This document shows positions 16,201 through 20,618 of a stretch of 20,618 nt of DNA, in pieces. Within the stretch, counting starts at the first letter, position 1, and each line of letters starts with the position of its first letter. The notes beneath the pieces are model-generated. The model worked only from the letters and a program-made list of their open reading frames with translations, was not told the DNA's origin and ran no database searches. The stretch lies in the NCBI GenBank assembly GCA_030595015.1, contig JAUVDZ010000007.1, positions 1 to 20,618 of the forward strand. Reading direction: 5' to 3'. This DNA comes from Candidatus Peregrinibacteria bacterium. GTDB taxonomy: Bacteria; Patescibacteriota; Gracilibacteria; UBA1369; PNNO01. A program made the translations under genes and the position numbers.

Positions 16201-17006
16201 ATTAAGATATCTTCGTCATTTGAAGCTTCTAATCCCCAAACAACATAAGGAACGCTGTTTGCATTTCTTGGGATAAGTGAGCTACCTGGAGTAGATCCGT
16301 CAACTGAAACTGTTAAAGCTCCAGCAGCAACTACTACAGTTGCGCATTCTGAAGTTGGGTTAGCACCTCTGTTTACAACAGCGATACCTTCAGCACGAAC
16401 AATGTTTACTCCTGGTTCAACGGTAGTACCACCACCAACACCTTGGAATACACAATTGTCTTTAGCTACACCCATGTATTCGTCATACCAAATTCCAACT
16501 GGAACATCAGTGAATACATCAGAACCTAAAGAAGCTCCTAAAAGTCCATAAGATTCTACAACAACTTTTGCTGCTTCTGCACGAAGCACGTTGTCATTAG
16601 GTCTTACGTGACCTGGAGTTGGTGAGCTAGCTCCATCACCAGAAACAATTCCTGCTTCTGCTAATGCAGTTACCCATCCACATCCCCAATGATCTGCGTC
16701 TAGATCAGGGAATAAAGTTTCGTCACAAGCAGCTTCTGGGATTCCAGCTCCTGCAGCAGTCATCTTGAAGAATTCTGCACGAGAAGCGTTATCTCCACCT
16801 CGGAAGTAAGCTTGAGTGTCGTCGAGGATTCCACTATCGAGTCCCCATTGTACGTCGGCAGCGTACCATTCATCGCCGTTTACATCGTCATAAACATCAA
16901 CCGCTACAGCTGCGTTTGCAGTACCAATCACTAGGAAACTAGCGATAAGTGCAAGCACGCTGAAAGCTGCGATATTTTTACGAAGTTTTCGTAAAGAAAG
17001 ATCCAT
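13275..17006 (-). CDS. SLH-domain S-layer-type surface protein with repeated beta domains
   Basis: This 1243-residue secreted protein has a signal peptide at residues 1-32 (basic 'RKLRKN', hydrophobic core, ending 'TANA'). Three S-layer-homology-like units follow at about 36-85, 97-155 and 163-215 ('WYAADVQWGLDSGIL', 'HWGCGWVTALAEAGIVSG', 'WYDEYMGVAKDNCVFQGV', each followed by a RAE/RAEF helix). SLH units normally attach proteins to secondary cell-wall polymers. The remaining thousand residues look like about six to seven beta-sandwich domains of 130-190 residues, rich in Asp, Thr, Gly, Val and Ala. Lysine is almost absent (about 15 in all) and cysteines occur as about one pair per domain (18 in total). 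It is probably the main S-layer protein of the cell (inference). Codons look less AT-biased than in its neighbours, as expected for a highly expressed gene. A weak AGAAAG lies before the ATG. Confidence 0.93.
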   Translation of the reverse strand: MDLSLRKLRKNIAAFSVLALIASFLVIGTANAAVAVDVYDDVNGDEWYAADVQWGLDSGILDDTQAYFRGGDNASRAEFFKMTAAGAGIPEAACDETLFPDLDADHWGCGWVTALAEAGIVSGDGASSPTPGHVRPNDNVLRAEAAKVVVESYGLLGASLGSDVFTDVPVGIWYDEYMGVAKDNCVFQGVGGGTTVEPGVNIVRAEGIAVVNRGANPTSECATVVVAAGALTVSVDGSTPGSSLIPRNANSVPYVVWGLEASNDEDILIEELTVSRTGLGDPEDFDEIRLYVDGVQQGSRKTINTQSNEATFALAGDPIVVPAGGELLLEGVGDMSANENAENALCIASPDDVFAVGADSAAQVDVGGSFAACGDFMYTGSATVGDLEYTVSDFGGDINVGDTDVDVARIRVEVDGEDGTIQRIAIKQTGSADPEDFANTMWYQSNVPVEGTDCLWSGDYFACDFTGADLTITDGGVTNLDLRTDVVGGVGSSVAFDIHRDTDIFAIGGQHGYGLNVTDGDLVFAPVARDIVGGRVAFSASSSNPTLGDISPNAEDHEFLGFNVATAGDSVDWTRFTMVTHYLAADTLNDVDDLKVWQWDAGLESWKVVAGSQDPGAVPANCTGGGLPLPYTGSCTVLFEDTIFLPSSTTSTFMATLDADGDAADGASFWLELVDTAFEAEYTADNENVVVATDVSGLPILGKAQTVAPPNLTVEVSSSPWDQVVVKNQPEVDLVGYELTASTASDIIVRTVELTCTPVFPTILGDCDDFFTNIEMFHKDGGSLFFLDDAAFTGDAGVFNNVNLDVLGGNTEKLLVRADVTSSPDSTDAVNIELTGDAQVSADDEFGFALAATQLDVCLTGTEGCIELVDNESPEISFRDNGALEIAIEDTLSDELILDGTSDILVAEITLRETTDSEDILLRELRITNNVDGGACDASGVSTVKIPYPDAENPYTAALQSASNDAEFSFETTGDRKIAVPKDGTIVLPIYIDTNSIGSGGASSGDCINFAVADLEGLAADYDIDGIDIEAVGASSGELLPGDGVDDALIGTSGYTAELYTSGAETFTVRNNIPTVSTLFELSNGSDLYGFGYNPTTPQAVLAFEVSVEGTDTMTMYDIQLGASNNGCGALGAQLHDLYLETDWLTSGTALAADAGGGLFTAAEFTNTSGLKVLGGQSQAYVVATDTAGAAPGGYACTFDSAPLDTVEFSIASFLWGDTDATGLGTTGITNDTINSNTAIIFG

Positions 17007-17032
17007 GGCTTTCTAAAGTTAAGAATACAAAT

Positions 17033-17064
17033 AGTATAAGAAAGTTCGGTTTAGTTAACGTCAA
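17033..17064 (-). promoter_or_regulatory. proximal promoter candidate for the S-layer gene
   Basis: On the minus strand a TATACT box occupies 17038-17033 and TTGACG occupies 17064-17059. The 20-base spacer is longer than ideal. Transcription would start near 17026, leaving about 20 bases before the ATG at 17006, with a weak AGAAAG ribosome-site-like sequence. The -10 box is convincing. The pairing with this -35 is not certain. Confidence 0.5.
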
Positions 17065-17269
17065 AACCTATGACATATATTAATGTTGATTACAGCCCAA
17101 AAGCCGCAAACAACGGATTGTTGTTTTAATAAAGTTTTCTCTTTCGCCTGATTTTCAATGAGCAGTGTTATATATAATAAGGTATCTATAAACATTTTTA
17201 GCACACATTAGCATGTAGCCCTCTTTCAAGAGCTGGCTCAATCACCTATTTTTCGCTATATACGGATGG

Positions 17270-17298
17270 ATTTTAAACAATTGTTGTTACTTCGTCAA
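17270..17298 (-). promoter_or_regulatory. distal sigma-70-like promoter upstream of the S-layer gene
   Basis: On the minus strand TTGACG (17298-17293) and TAAAAT (17275-17270) are separated by exactly 17 bases. The start would be near 17263, giving a leader of about 255 bases to the S-layer ATG. Two perfect palindromes, 12 bp (17305-17316) and 10 bp (17327-17336), lie just upstream of the -35. Confidence 0.55.
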
Positions 17299-17304
17299 TG
17301 CTAT

Positions 17305-17336
17305 AAACCTAGGTTTCCCTTTAGCTATAGCGCTAT
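17305..17336. promoter_or_regulatory. pair of palindromic operator-like sites
   Basis: AAACCTAGGTTT (17305-17316) is a perfect 12-bp palindrome and ATAGCGCTAT (17327-17336) a perfect 10-bp palindrome. Their centres are 21 bp apart, two helical turns. They sit about 42-53 and 64-73 bases upstream of the inferred start of the distal minus-strand promoter, the usual location for activator binding. The regulator is unknown. Confidence 0.4.
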
Positions 17337-17555
17337 TTTTCGCATCACATGACACTCTTTTTAACCGCGTAATCCCTGTATTCTGTCTACAAATCAAGGT
17401 TTCTCTATTTCATTCAAACTCACTAAAAAAAACTATAAAAAAGGTATTTTGTTTCAAAAATTGAGTTGACGAAAGGTGCGAATAGCGCCTAAATACCAAA
17501 GGTGGCATTTTTAGTTAAATTTAGAAGGATTTATATTTCAGAGGAAATTTAAACA

Positions 17556-17798
17556 GCACTATCAAATTTGTGCTAGATCAAGCTTCGAAGATGGAACGAA
17601 TGTGACTGACTGAGAAGGTTGAGCCCGTACGACGAAGTGCTGTATTTTTGCTGTATTTTTTGATAGTGCAAAATAGTAGGATAGATTTTCGCTTCGTGCC
17701 GACCGGCACTCCATAGAGCTCCGGCCTTTGGCCTGCGCCTCTCAGCCTTTGGCTTCGAGATTAATCATCATCCTACTCAATCTAGCACTTCGTCGTAC
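17556..17798. repeat. nested inverted-repeat block (possible structured RNA or remnant element)
   Basis: Perfect inverted repeats include 11 bp at 17556-17566/17659-17669 (GCACTATCAAA), 8 bp at 17571-17578/17780-17787, 15 bp at 17627-17641/17784-17798 (GTACGACGAAGTGCT) and 8 bp at 17675-17682/17770-17777 (AGTAGGAT). Three consecutive small hairpins lie inside the last pair: GTGCC/GGCAC at 17696-17709 (loop allowing), GGCC-TTT-GGCC at 17723-17733 and AGCC-TTT-GGCT at 17744-17754. Some arms overlap or cross, so alternative folds are possible. No coding potential is seen. Confidence 0.65.
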
Positions 17799-17875
17799 TT
17801 ATCCATCCGATTCGCTTCGCTCATACGCATGTATAAGCATCGCTTCGCTTCTTCTTCGTAGCATGCTTGATTGAA

Positions 17876-17950
17876 TGGTAGCCCCAAGGGGAATCGAACC
17901 CCTGTTTCCGCCGTGAGAGGGCGATGTCCTAACCGCTAGACGATGGGGCC
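17876..17950 (-). tRNA. tRNA-Glu(CUC)
   Basis: Read on the minus strand, the 75-base gene folds as a complete cloverleaf: acceptor GGCCCCA/TGGGGCT, D-arm GTCT..GGAC, anticodon arm TCGCC-CTCTCAC-GGCGG, and T-arm AGGGG-TTCGATT-CCCCT. It ends with discriminator A and an encoded CCA (17878-17876). The loop CTCTCAC gives anticodon CUC, hence Glu. CUC is the second Glu isoacceptor. The UUC one must be elsewhere. No clear terminator follows it on the minus strand, so transcripts may run into the inverted-repeat block. Confidence 0.97.
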
Positions 17951-17992
17951 ATGCATAATCTCTAACGTGCAGTTATCTATAAATAGCAAAAG

Positions 17993-18041
17993 TAAAATAC
18001 CGAATATTTGCTTTTATTTCAATATATATTTAAAATACCGA
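17993..18041 (+). repeat. 11-bp direct repeat in the dnaJ promoter region
   Basis: TAAAATACCGA occurs exactly at 17993-18003 and again at 18031-18041, 38 bp apart. The second copy ends nine bases before the dnaJ -10 box (18051). No CIRCE element (TTAGCACTC-N9-GAGTGCTAA) is present, so this repeat is a candidate site for a different dnaJ regulator. Confidence 0.5.
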
Positions 18042-18050
18042 GGCAAAATC

Positions 18051-18056
18051 TATACT
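18051..18056 (+). promoter_or_regulatory. -10 box (TATACT) for dnaJ
   Basis: TATACT at 18051-18056 lies eight bases before the ATG at 18065. Initiation about seven bases after the box would leave a leader of only one or two bases, so the transcript is probably leaderless. The -35 region is weak (TTTAAA around 18029). This box also supports the start at 18065 over an in-frame ATG at 18008, which would add 19 unusual residues. Confidence 0.55.
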
Positions 18057-18064
18057 TTATACAT

Positions 18065-19219
18065 ATGACATCGAAAGACTTTTACAATACGCTTGGGGTT
18101 GAAAAAGGTGCTTCAGATCAGGATATCAAGCGAGCATATCGAAAAAAGGCACAGAAGTATCATCCTGATAAAAATAAAGGTGATAAAGGTGCTGAAGCAA
18201 AATTTAAAGAAATAAATGAAGCTTACGAAACGCTTTCAGATAAACAAAAACGGTCATTTTATGATCAATTTGGATCAACGCAAGGCGCTGCTGGCCCAGG
18301 TGGAGGTGGAGGCCAATATGGAGGATTTAATGCCCAGGGATTCGATTTTAATAATATGGGCGGAGGATTTGCAGATATCTTTGAATCATTTTTTAGTGGC
18401 GGACAAGGCGGACAAACAACCCGAACCAGAAAAAGAGGTCCAGTTAGAGGCGAAGATATTGAAGCCCGAATCAAAATCAAATTTAAAGAAAGCGTAACAG
18501 GAGCAGAGCGAGAACTTGAAATAACAAAAGCTGATAAATGTGATCATTGCAATGCAACAGGAGCTGAACCAGGAAGCACAATTAAAACTTGTGGAACCTG
18601 CAAAGGAACTGGTGAAGTAAGAGAAATTCGTCAAACTTTACTTGGTCAAATTGCAACTTCACGAACTTGTGACAGTTGCCACGGTGAAGGGAAGATTCCT
18701 GATAAAAAATGTACAGTTTGTCATGGGACTACTCGCAAAAGAGTAAAAACTAAAGTCAAAATTAAAATTCCTGCCGGGATTCATGATGATTCAACGATTA
18801 GATTAAGTGGTAAAGGTGAAGCTGGAGTTAAAGGTGGTAGTTATGGAGATTTATATCTTCATATTAACGTGGAATCAGACCCTGCGTTTTTACGAAATGG
18901 AGATGATATCCATACTGAACAACAGATTCATATGCTTCAGGGAGTTTTAGGAGACGAAATCACGATTAATACTATTTATGAGAAAATAAAAATGAAGATT
19001 CCTGCTGGAACTCAAAGTGGAAAAGTTTTTAAATTAAAAAACTATGGAATGCCTCGACTTAACACTGTTCAAAAAGGAGACCACTATTTAAAGGTGTCGT
19101 TGGATGTTCCTGCAAAATTAAATAAGAAGGAAAAAGAGCTTTATATCGAGCTTGCAAAAGAAGCTAAACTAAGCTTAAAAAAAGGTGGAAAAGAAGGTTT
19201 CTTTGACATCTTTACGTAG
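18065..19219 (+). CDS. dnaJ: molecular chaperone DnaJ (type I Hsp40)
   Basis: This cytoplasmic co-chaperone stimulates the ATPase of DnaK and hands over unfolded proteins. From the ATG at 18065 the protein has 384 residues. The J-domain occupies 1-70 with His33-Pro-Asp35. The Gly/Phe-rich linker spans about 71-112. The zinc-finger domain has four CxxCxGxG repeats at 159-166, 176-183, 202-209 and 216-223; the last has Thr in place of the final Gly. The substrate-binding beta domains follow to the end. An upstream in-frame ATG at 18008 is rejected because 'MTSKDFYNTLGV' is the normal N-terminus and a TATACT box lies between the two ATGs. dnaK and grpE are not next to it. A membrane-protein gene follows 36 bases downstream. 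It stops with TAG. Confidence 0.97.
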   Translation: MTSKDFYNTLGVEKGASDQDIKRAYRKKAQKYHPDKNKGDKGAEAKFKEINEAYETLSDKQKRSFYDQFGSTQGAAGPGGGGGQYGGFNAQGFDFNNMGGGFADIFESFFSGGQGGQTTRTRKRGPVRGEDIEARIKIKFKESVTGAERELEITKADKCDHCNATGAEPGSTIKTCGTCKGTGEVREIRQTLLGQIATSRTCDSCHGEGKIPDKKCTVCHGTTRKRVKTKVKIKIPAGIHDDSTIRLSGKGEAGVKGGSYGDLYLHINVESDPAFLRNGDDIHTEQQIHMLQGVLGDEITINTIYEKIKMKIPAGTQSGKVFKLKNYGMPRLNTVQKGDHYLKVSLDVPAKLNKKEKELYIELAKEAKLSLKKGGKEGFFDIFT

Positions 19220-19255
19220 TTATTATACGATAAACATTGATCTAAATTAAAACAC

Positions 19256-19831
19256 ATGAACTTAAATTTATCTTGGGATCTGTTTATAATCGTATTTTTT
19301 GGACTTATTGTTGCCTACAGCTTAATTATAGGTAGGAATAATAATCTGAAAATAATTTTAGCTACCTATGTAGGTGCCCTATTTGCAGACGCTGTGGGAA
19401 ATCTTTTTTCAAAAACTCTAGCGGGATCACACAATTTTATGCAAATGATGAAACTTTTTTCAATTACTTCACCAGACGATGCAACTATTTTGATTAAAAT
19501 AGTTATGCTGCTTGCGATTATCGTGTTATTGGCAGTTAAAGGTTCATATTCTGTTGATGCTAATACAGGCGGCCCTCCAGGAATGAAAGTTGGAATTAGT
19601 GTTCTATTTGGATTTTTAAATGCGTGTTTAATAGTAAGTATTGCATTGATATTTGTATCAGGTTCTTCGTTTATAGTAGGAGATCCTTCGCTTGCCAGCC
19701 CTGCGTTTCAGGATATTTACAATTCATCAAATATAGCCAGAATATTAATCGATTATTACAGTGTTTGGTTCTTATTACCAGCTTTAGGATTTATTGGAAT
19801 AAGTTTTCTTTCAGGCCAGAATGAAAAATAG
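19256..19831 (+). CDS. membrane protein of unknown function, CvpA-like topology
   Basis: This 191-residue protein has about five membrane helices, near residues 7-24, 30-48, 82-98, 112-135 and 163-184. A short loop 'SYSVDANTGGPPGMKVG' and an extracytoplasmic segment lie in between. The order of an N-terminal helix pair, a loop and two later helices recalls CvpA/colicin-V-production family proteins, but no diagnostic motif is certain, so the family is left open. The ATG follows dnaJ by 36 bases and could be co-transcribed with it. A TAAATT at 19243-19248, seven bases before the ATG, could alternatively give a leaderless start. No Shine-Dalgarno sequence is seen. It ends with TAG two bases before the tRNA-Lys promoter. 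Confidence 0.8.
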   Translation: MNLNLSWDLFIIVFFGLIVAYSLIIGRNNNLKIILATYVGALFADAVGNLFSKTLAGSHNFMQMMKLFSITSPDDATILIKIVMLLAIIVLLAVKGSYSVDANTGGPPGMKVGISVLFGFLNACLIVSIALIFVSGSSFIVGDPSLASPAFQDIYNSSNIARILIDYYSVWFLLPALGFIGISFLSGQNEK

Positions 19832-19832
19832 C

Positions 19833-19861
19833 TTGCAAAGGTGTCCGCTTATTCGTAGAAT
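19833..19861 (+). promoter_or_regulatory. sigma-70-like promoter for tRNA-Lys
   Basis: TTGCAA (19833-19838) and TAGAAT (19856-19861) are separated by exactly 17 bases. Transcription would begin near 19868, about 12 bases before the tRNA, an ordinary tRNA 5' leader. The promoter lies in the gap after the membrane-protein gene, so the tRNA is transcribed independently. Confidence 0.65.
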
Positions 19862-19879
19862 AGGAAGGCAAATTTTTAT

Positions 19880-19955
19880 GGGTCATTAGCTCAGTTGGTA
19901 GAGCGGCTCCCTTTTAAGGAGAAGGTCACTGGTTCGAATCCAGTATGACCCACCA
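19880..19955 (+). tRNA. tRNA-Lys(UUU)
   Basis: The 76-base gene has acceptor GGGTCAT/ATGACCC, D-arm GCTC-AGTTGGTA-GAGC, anticodon loop CTTTTAA (anticodon UUU, Lys), T-arm ACTGG-TTCGAAT-CCAGT, discriminator A and an encoded CCA. In the anticodon stem (GCTCC/GGAGA) the outermost pair G27-A43 is mismatched, a minor oddity in an otherwise intact cloverleaf. It has a good promoter 12 bases upstream and an intrinsic terminator right after it. Confidence 0.98.
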
Positions 19956-19956
19956 C

Positions 19957-19988
19957 AGAGACACGCGAATGCGTGGCTCTTTTTTTTT
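19957..19988 (+). terminator. intrinsic terminator after tRNA-Lys
   Basis: AGAG and CACGC at 19957-19966 pair with GCGTG and CTCT at 19971-19980, with one A-G mismatch at 19961/19976 and a GAAT loop. A run of nine T (19980-19988) follows. It begins two bases after the tRNA CCA end. Confidence 0.85.
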
Positions 19989-20258
19989 GGAGTGCGCGAA
20001 AGCGCACGAAGCGGACTAGAGCGAGCCGGCAGGCGAGCGAAGCAACATATAAGTTGCGCGTGACATCTGTCATATAACTGTCTGACGCAACTAAGAAGCG
20101 AAGCGGAGCAGAAGTGACGCCTACGATTGTATAGCTTTTTGCTATACATTTACAAAACGTTTTCAACTTTTAAATCTAAAAATATATAAAAACTCTGTTA
20201 AGTGATCGCAGGTTCGAATCCTACACGACCTACCACAAAACACAATAAAGCTTGTTTA
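19989..20258. other. hairpin-rich non-coding spacer
   Basis: No supported gene is present. The spacer contains a GTGCGC-GAAA-GCGCAC hairpin with a GNRA tetraloop (19992-20007), GCAAC/GTTGC (20042-20046/20053-20057), GTTGCG/CGCAAC (20053-20058/20086-20091), TGACA/TGTCA (20061-20065/20068-20072) and a perfect TGTATAGC-TTTTT-GCTATACA hairpin (20128-20148). The second and third stems share an arm and cannot form together. GAAGCGAAGCG-type words recur, as they do near 17841. The tRNA remnant occupies its right end. Confidence 0.6.
20188..20235 (+). pseudogene. truncated 3' tRNA remnant (tRNA-Lys-like)
   Basis: The segment ending at 20235 contains the T-arm GCAGG-TTCGAAT-CCTAC, acceptor 3' strand ACGACCT, discriminator A and CCA. 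It closely resembles the 3' half of E. coli-type tRNA-Lys as I remember it. A possible anticodon loop CTGTTAA lies near 20194-20200, but the anticodon stem cannot pair and there is no D-arm or 5' acceptor strand nearby. The T-stem has one C-A mismatch (second pair). It is therefore a tRNA fragment: a decayed duplicate or an attachment-site scar. The left boundary is approximate. Confidence 0.7.
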
Positions 20259-20498
20259 TTACTGATGATTATCAATTTTATAAACTATCAAACTTTCATC
20301 ATCATCAAAAAAAGATAAAGCTCTAAATTGTTTATTAATTCTAAATGACCAAACTCCGCTACCTTTTGGTTTTCGTTCTTTAAATTTAATTTGCAATAAA
20401 TTATTGGATAATAAATATTGCTTAACTTTTTTATATTGTTGAAGCAAGGCCTGTGTATCACTTTTAATTGTCGTTTTATCTTTTGTATTATTTTTCAT
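20259..20498 (-). CDS. RelE/ParE-like toxin family protein
   Basis: This 79-residue basic protein's C-terminal half, 'KGSGVWSFRINKQFRAL' followed by 'DESLIVYKIDNHQ', matches the beta-sheet core of small RelE/ParE-superfamily toxins. Such proteins read '..WSFRIN.QFRAL..' followed by an acidic turn and a 'V.KIDNHQ' ending. The N-terminal helices ('LLQQYKKVKQYLLSN') fit as well. Members usually cleave mRNA or poison gyrase, and are paired with an antitoxin. No antitoxin gene is visible in the 120 bases upstream or downstream in the window. One may lie beyond the right edge. Unlike most genes here it has an AAGGA ribosome site eight bases before its ATG, consistent with a different origin. The stop is TAA. 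Family confidence is moderate and activity is unproven. Confidence 0.68.
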   Translation of the reverse strand: MKNNTKDKTTIKSDTQALLQQYKKVKQYLLSNNLLQIKFKERKPKGSGVWSFRINKQFRALSFFDDDESLIVYKIDNHQ

Positions 20499-20618
20499 AA
20501 TGTATTTCCTTAATTTTTGAGTTAATAAAATAATTTAAGTTGTAAATAAGTAACAGTTTAAATTAAGGAGGCGCGCGGGAATTAATAAGGAAAGTTAAAA
20601 ATTCAGAAAAGAAAGAGA
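20499..20618. other. right-edge spacer upstream of the toxin-like gene
   Basis: These last 120 bases hold the AAGGA ribosome site of the toxin-like gene (complement of 20507-20511) and an isolated AAGGAGG near 20566-20572 followed by a short GC-rich patch (GCGCGC). No start codon follows that AAGGAGG within a usable distance, so no gene is called. Confidence 0.3.

Larger units (their letters stand above)
17007..17875. other. long non-coding region between the S-layer gene and tRNA-Glu
   Basis: No convincing gene is seen on either strand. From the S-layer side it holds the two minus-strand promoter candidates and a leader of about 255 bases with two hairpins: AAACAAC/GTTGTTT at 17108-17126, and a CTCT/AGAG stem capped by TGAA whose outer AGCC/GGCT arms lie near 17217-17238. 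Next come the twin palindromes, and then from 17556 to 17798 a dense set of inverted repeats. The last 75 bases before the tRNA contain repeated CGCTTCGC-type words. The region could be a regulated S-layer leader plus an independent structured element. Confidence 0.6.

Noticed and set aside
17466..17490. Plus-strand promoter TTGACG with TAAATA
   Set aside because: No gene or clear RNA follows in that direction before tRNA-Glu on the other strand, and the -10 match is poor.
17950..18064. CIRCE heat-shock operator upstream of dnaJ
   Set aside because: No TTAGCACTC-N9-GAGTGCTAA or close variant is present.
18265..18634. Open frames opposite the Gly-rich linker and zinc-finger region of dnaJ
   Set aside because: Proline- and cysteine-rich translations arise from the complement of the Gly-rich and CxxC codons. 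They are shadows of dnaJ.
19886..20166. Two overlapping minus-strand open frames ending in 'LLLKREPLYQLS' and 'FSLKGSRSTN'
   Set aside because: They are antisense to tRNA-Lys. These translations are a well-known artefact of tRNA genes, and the rest covers the terminator and hairpins.
19956..20235. Intron-split tRNA ending at 20235
   Set aside because: No 5' half with an AGGTCGT-like acceptor strand or D-arm is found upstream, and the remnant's anticodon stem cannot pair.

Overview
This is an AT-rich bacterial window, tightly packed apart from two spacers. It holds 18 protein genes, two intact tRNAs, one tRNA remnant and several promoters and terminators. It lacks 16S rRNA or another decisive marker. 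Very few ribosome-binding sites, an N-terminally SLH-anchored secreted giant, an HNH protein of a type I associate with Patescibacteria, many small unknown membrane proteins and no TGA stops together suggest the Candidate Phyla Radiation. The Peregrinibacteria/Gracilibacteria side is my tentative inference. The standard code fits, because all genes read through without in-frame TGA.

Layout. (1) Positions 2-343: C-terminal piece of an HNH protein running in from the left edge. (2) Positions 340-4399, minus strand: a compact six-gene operon of queG, a 4-TM protein, the full AmmeMemoRadiSam trio (amrS, amrB, amrA) and a second 4-TM protein. The function of the trio is not established, so this is the best candidate for a poorly described system. 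(3) Positions 4432-5544, plus: a YibE/F-like membrane protein, divergent from that operon. (4) Positions 5488-9893, minus: a glycan operon of a GT2 glycosyltransferase, a polyprenyl-phosphate sugar transferase and an O-antigen-ligase-like protein with a TPR-like tail. (5) Positions 10028-12417, plus: metK-ahcY, the S-adenosylmethionine synthesis and S-adenosylhomocysteine removal pair, preceded by four 17-bp imperfect tandem repeats. A lipoprotein gene with its own promoter and a strong bidirectional terminator follow. (6) Positions 13275-17006, minus: a 1243-residue S-layer-type protein. (7) Positions 17007-17875: a long non-coding leader or spacer with promoters, palindromes and nested inverted repeats, then tRNA-Glu(CUC) on the minus strand. 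(8) Positions 18065-19955, plus: dnaJ, a small membrane protein, tRNA-Lys(UUU) and its terminator. (9) Positions 19989-20618: a hairpin-rich spacer, a truncated 3' tRNA remnant and a RelE/ParE-like toxin gene. This end looks accessory.

How it fits together. MetK makes the SAM that the radical SAM enzyme AmrS and methyltransferases consume. MetK itself uses methionine, and AhcY removes the S-adenosylhomocysteine left by methylation. QueG completes queuosine in tRNA. The glycan operon and the S-layer gene are both cell-surface functions, so the ligase could decorate the S-layer or an envelope polymer (inference). Several genes have a -10-like box only a few bases before the ATG and no Shine-Dalgarno sequence, which suggests leaderless transcripts.
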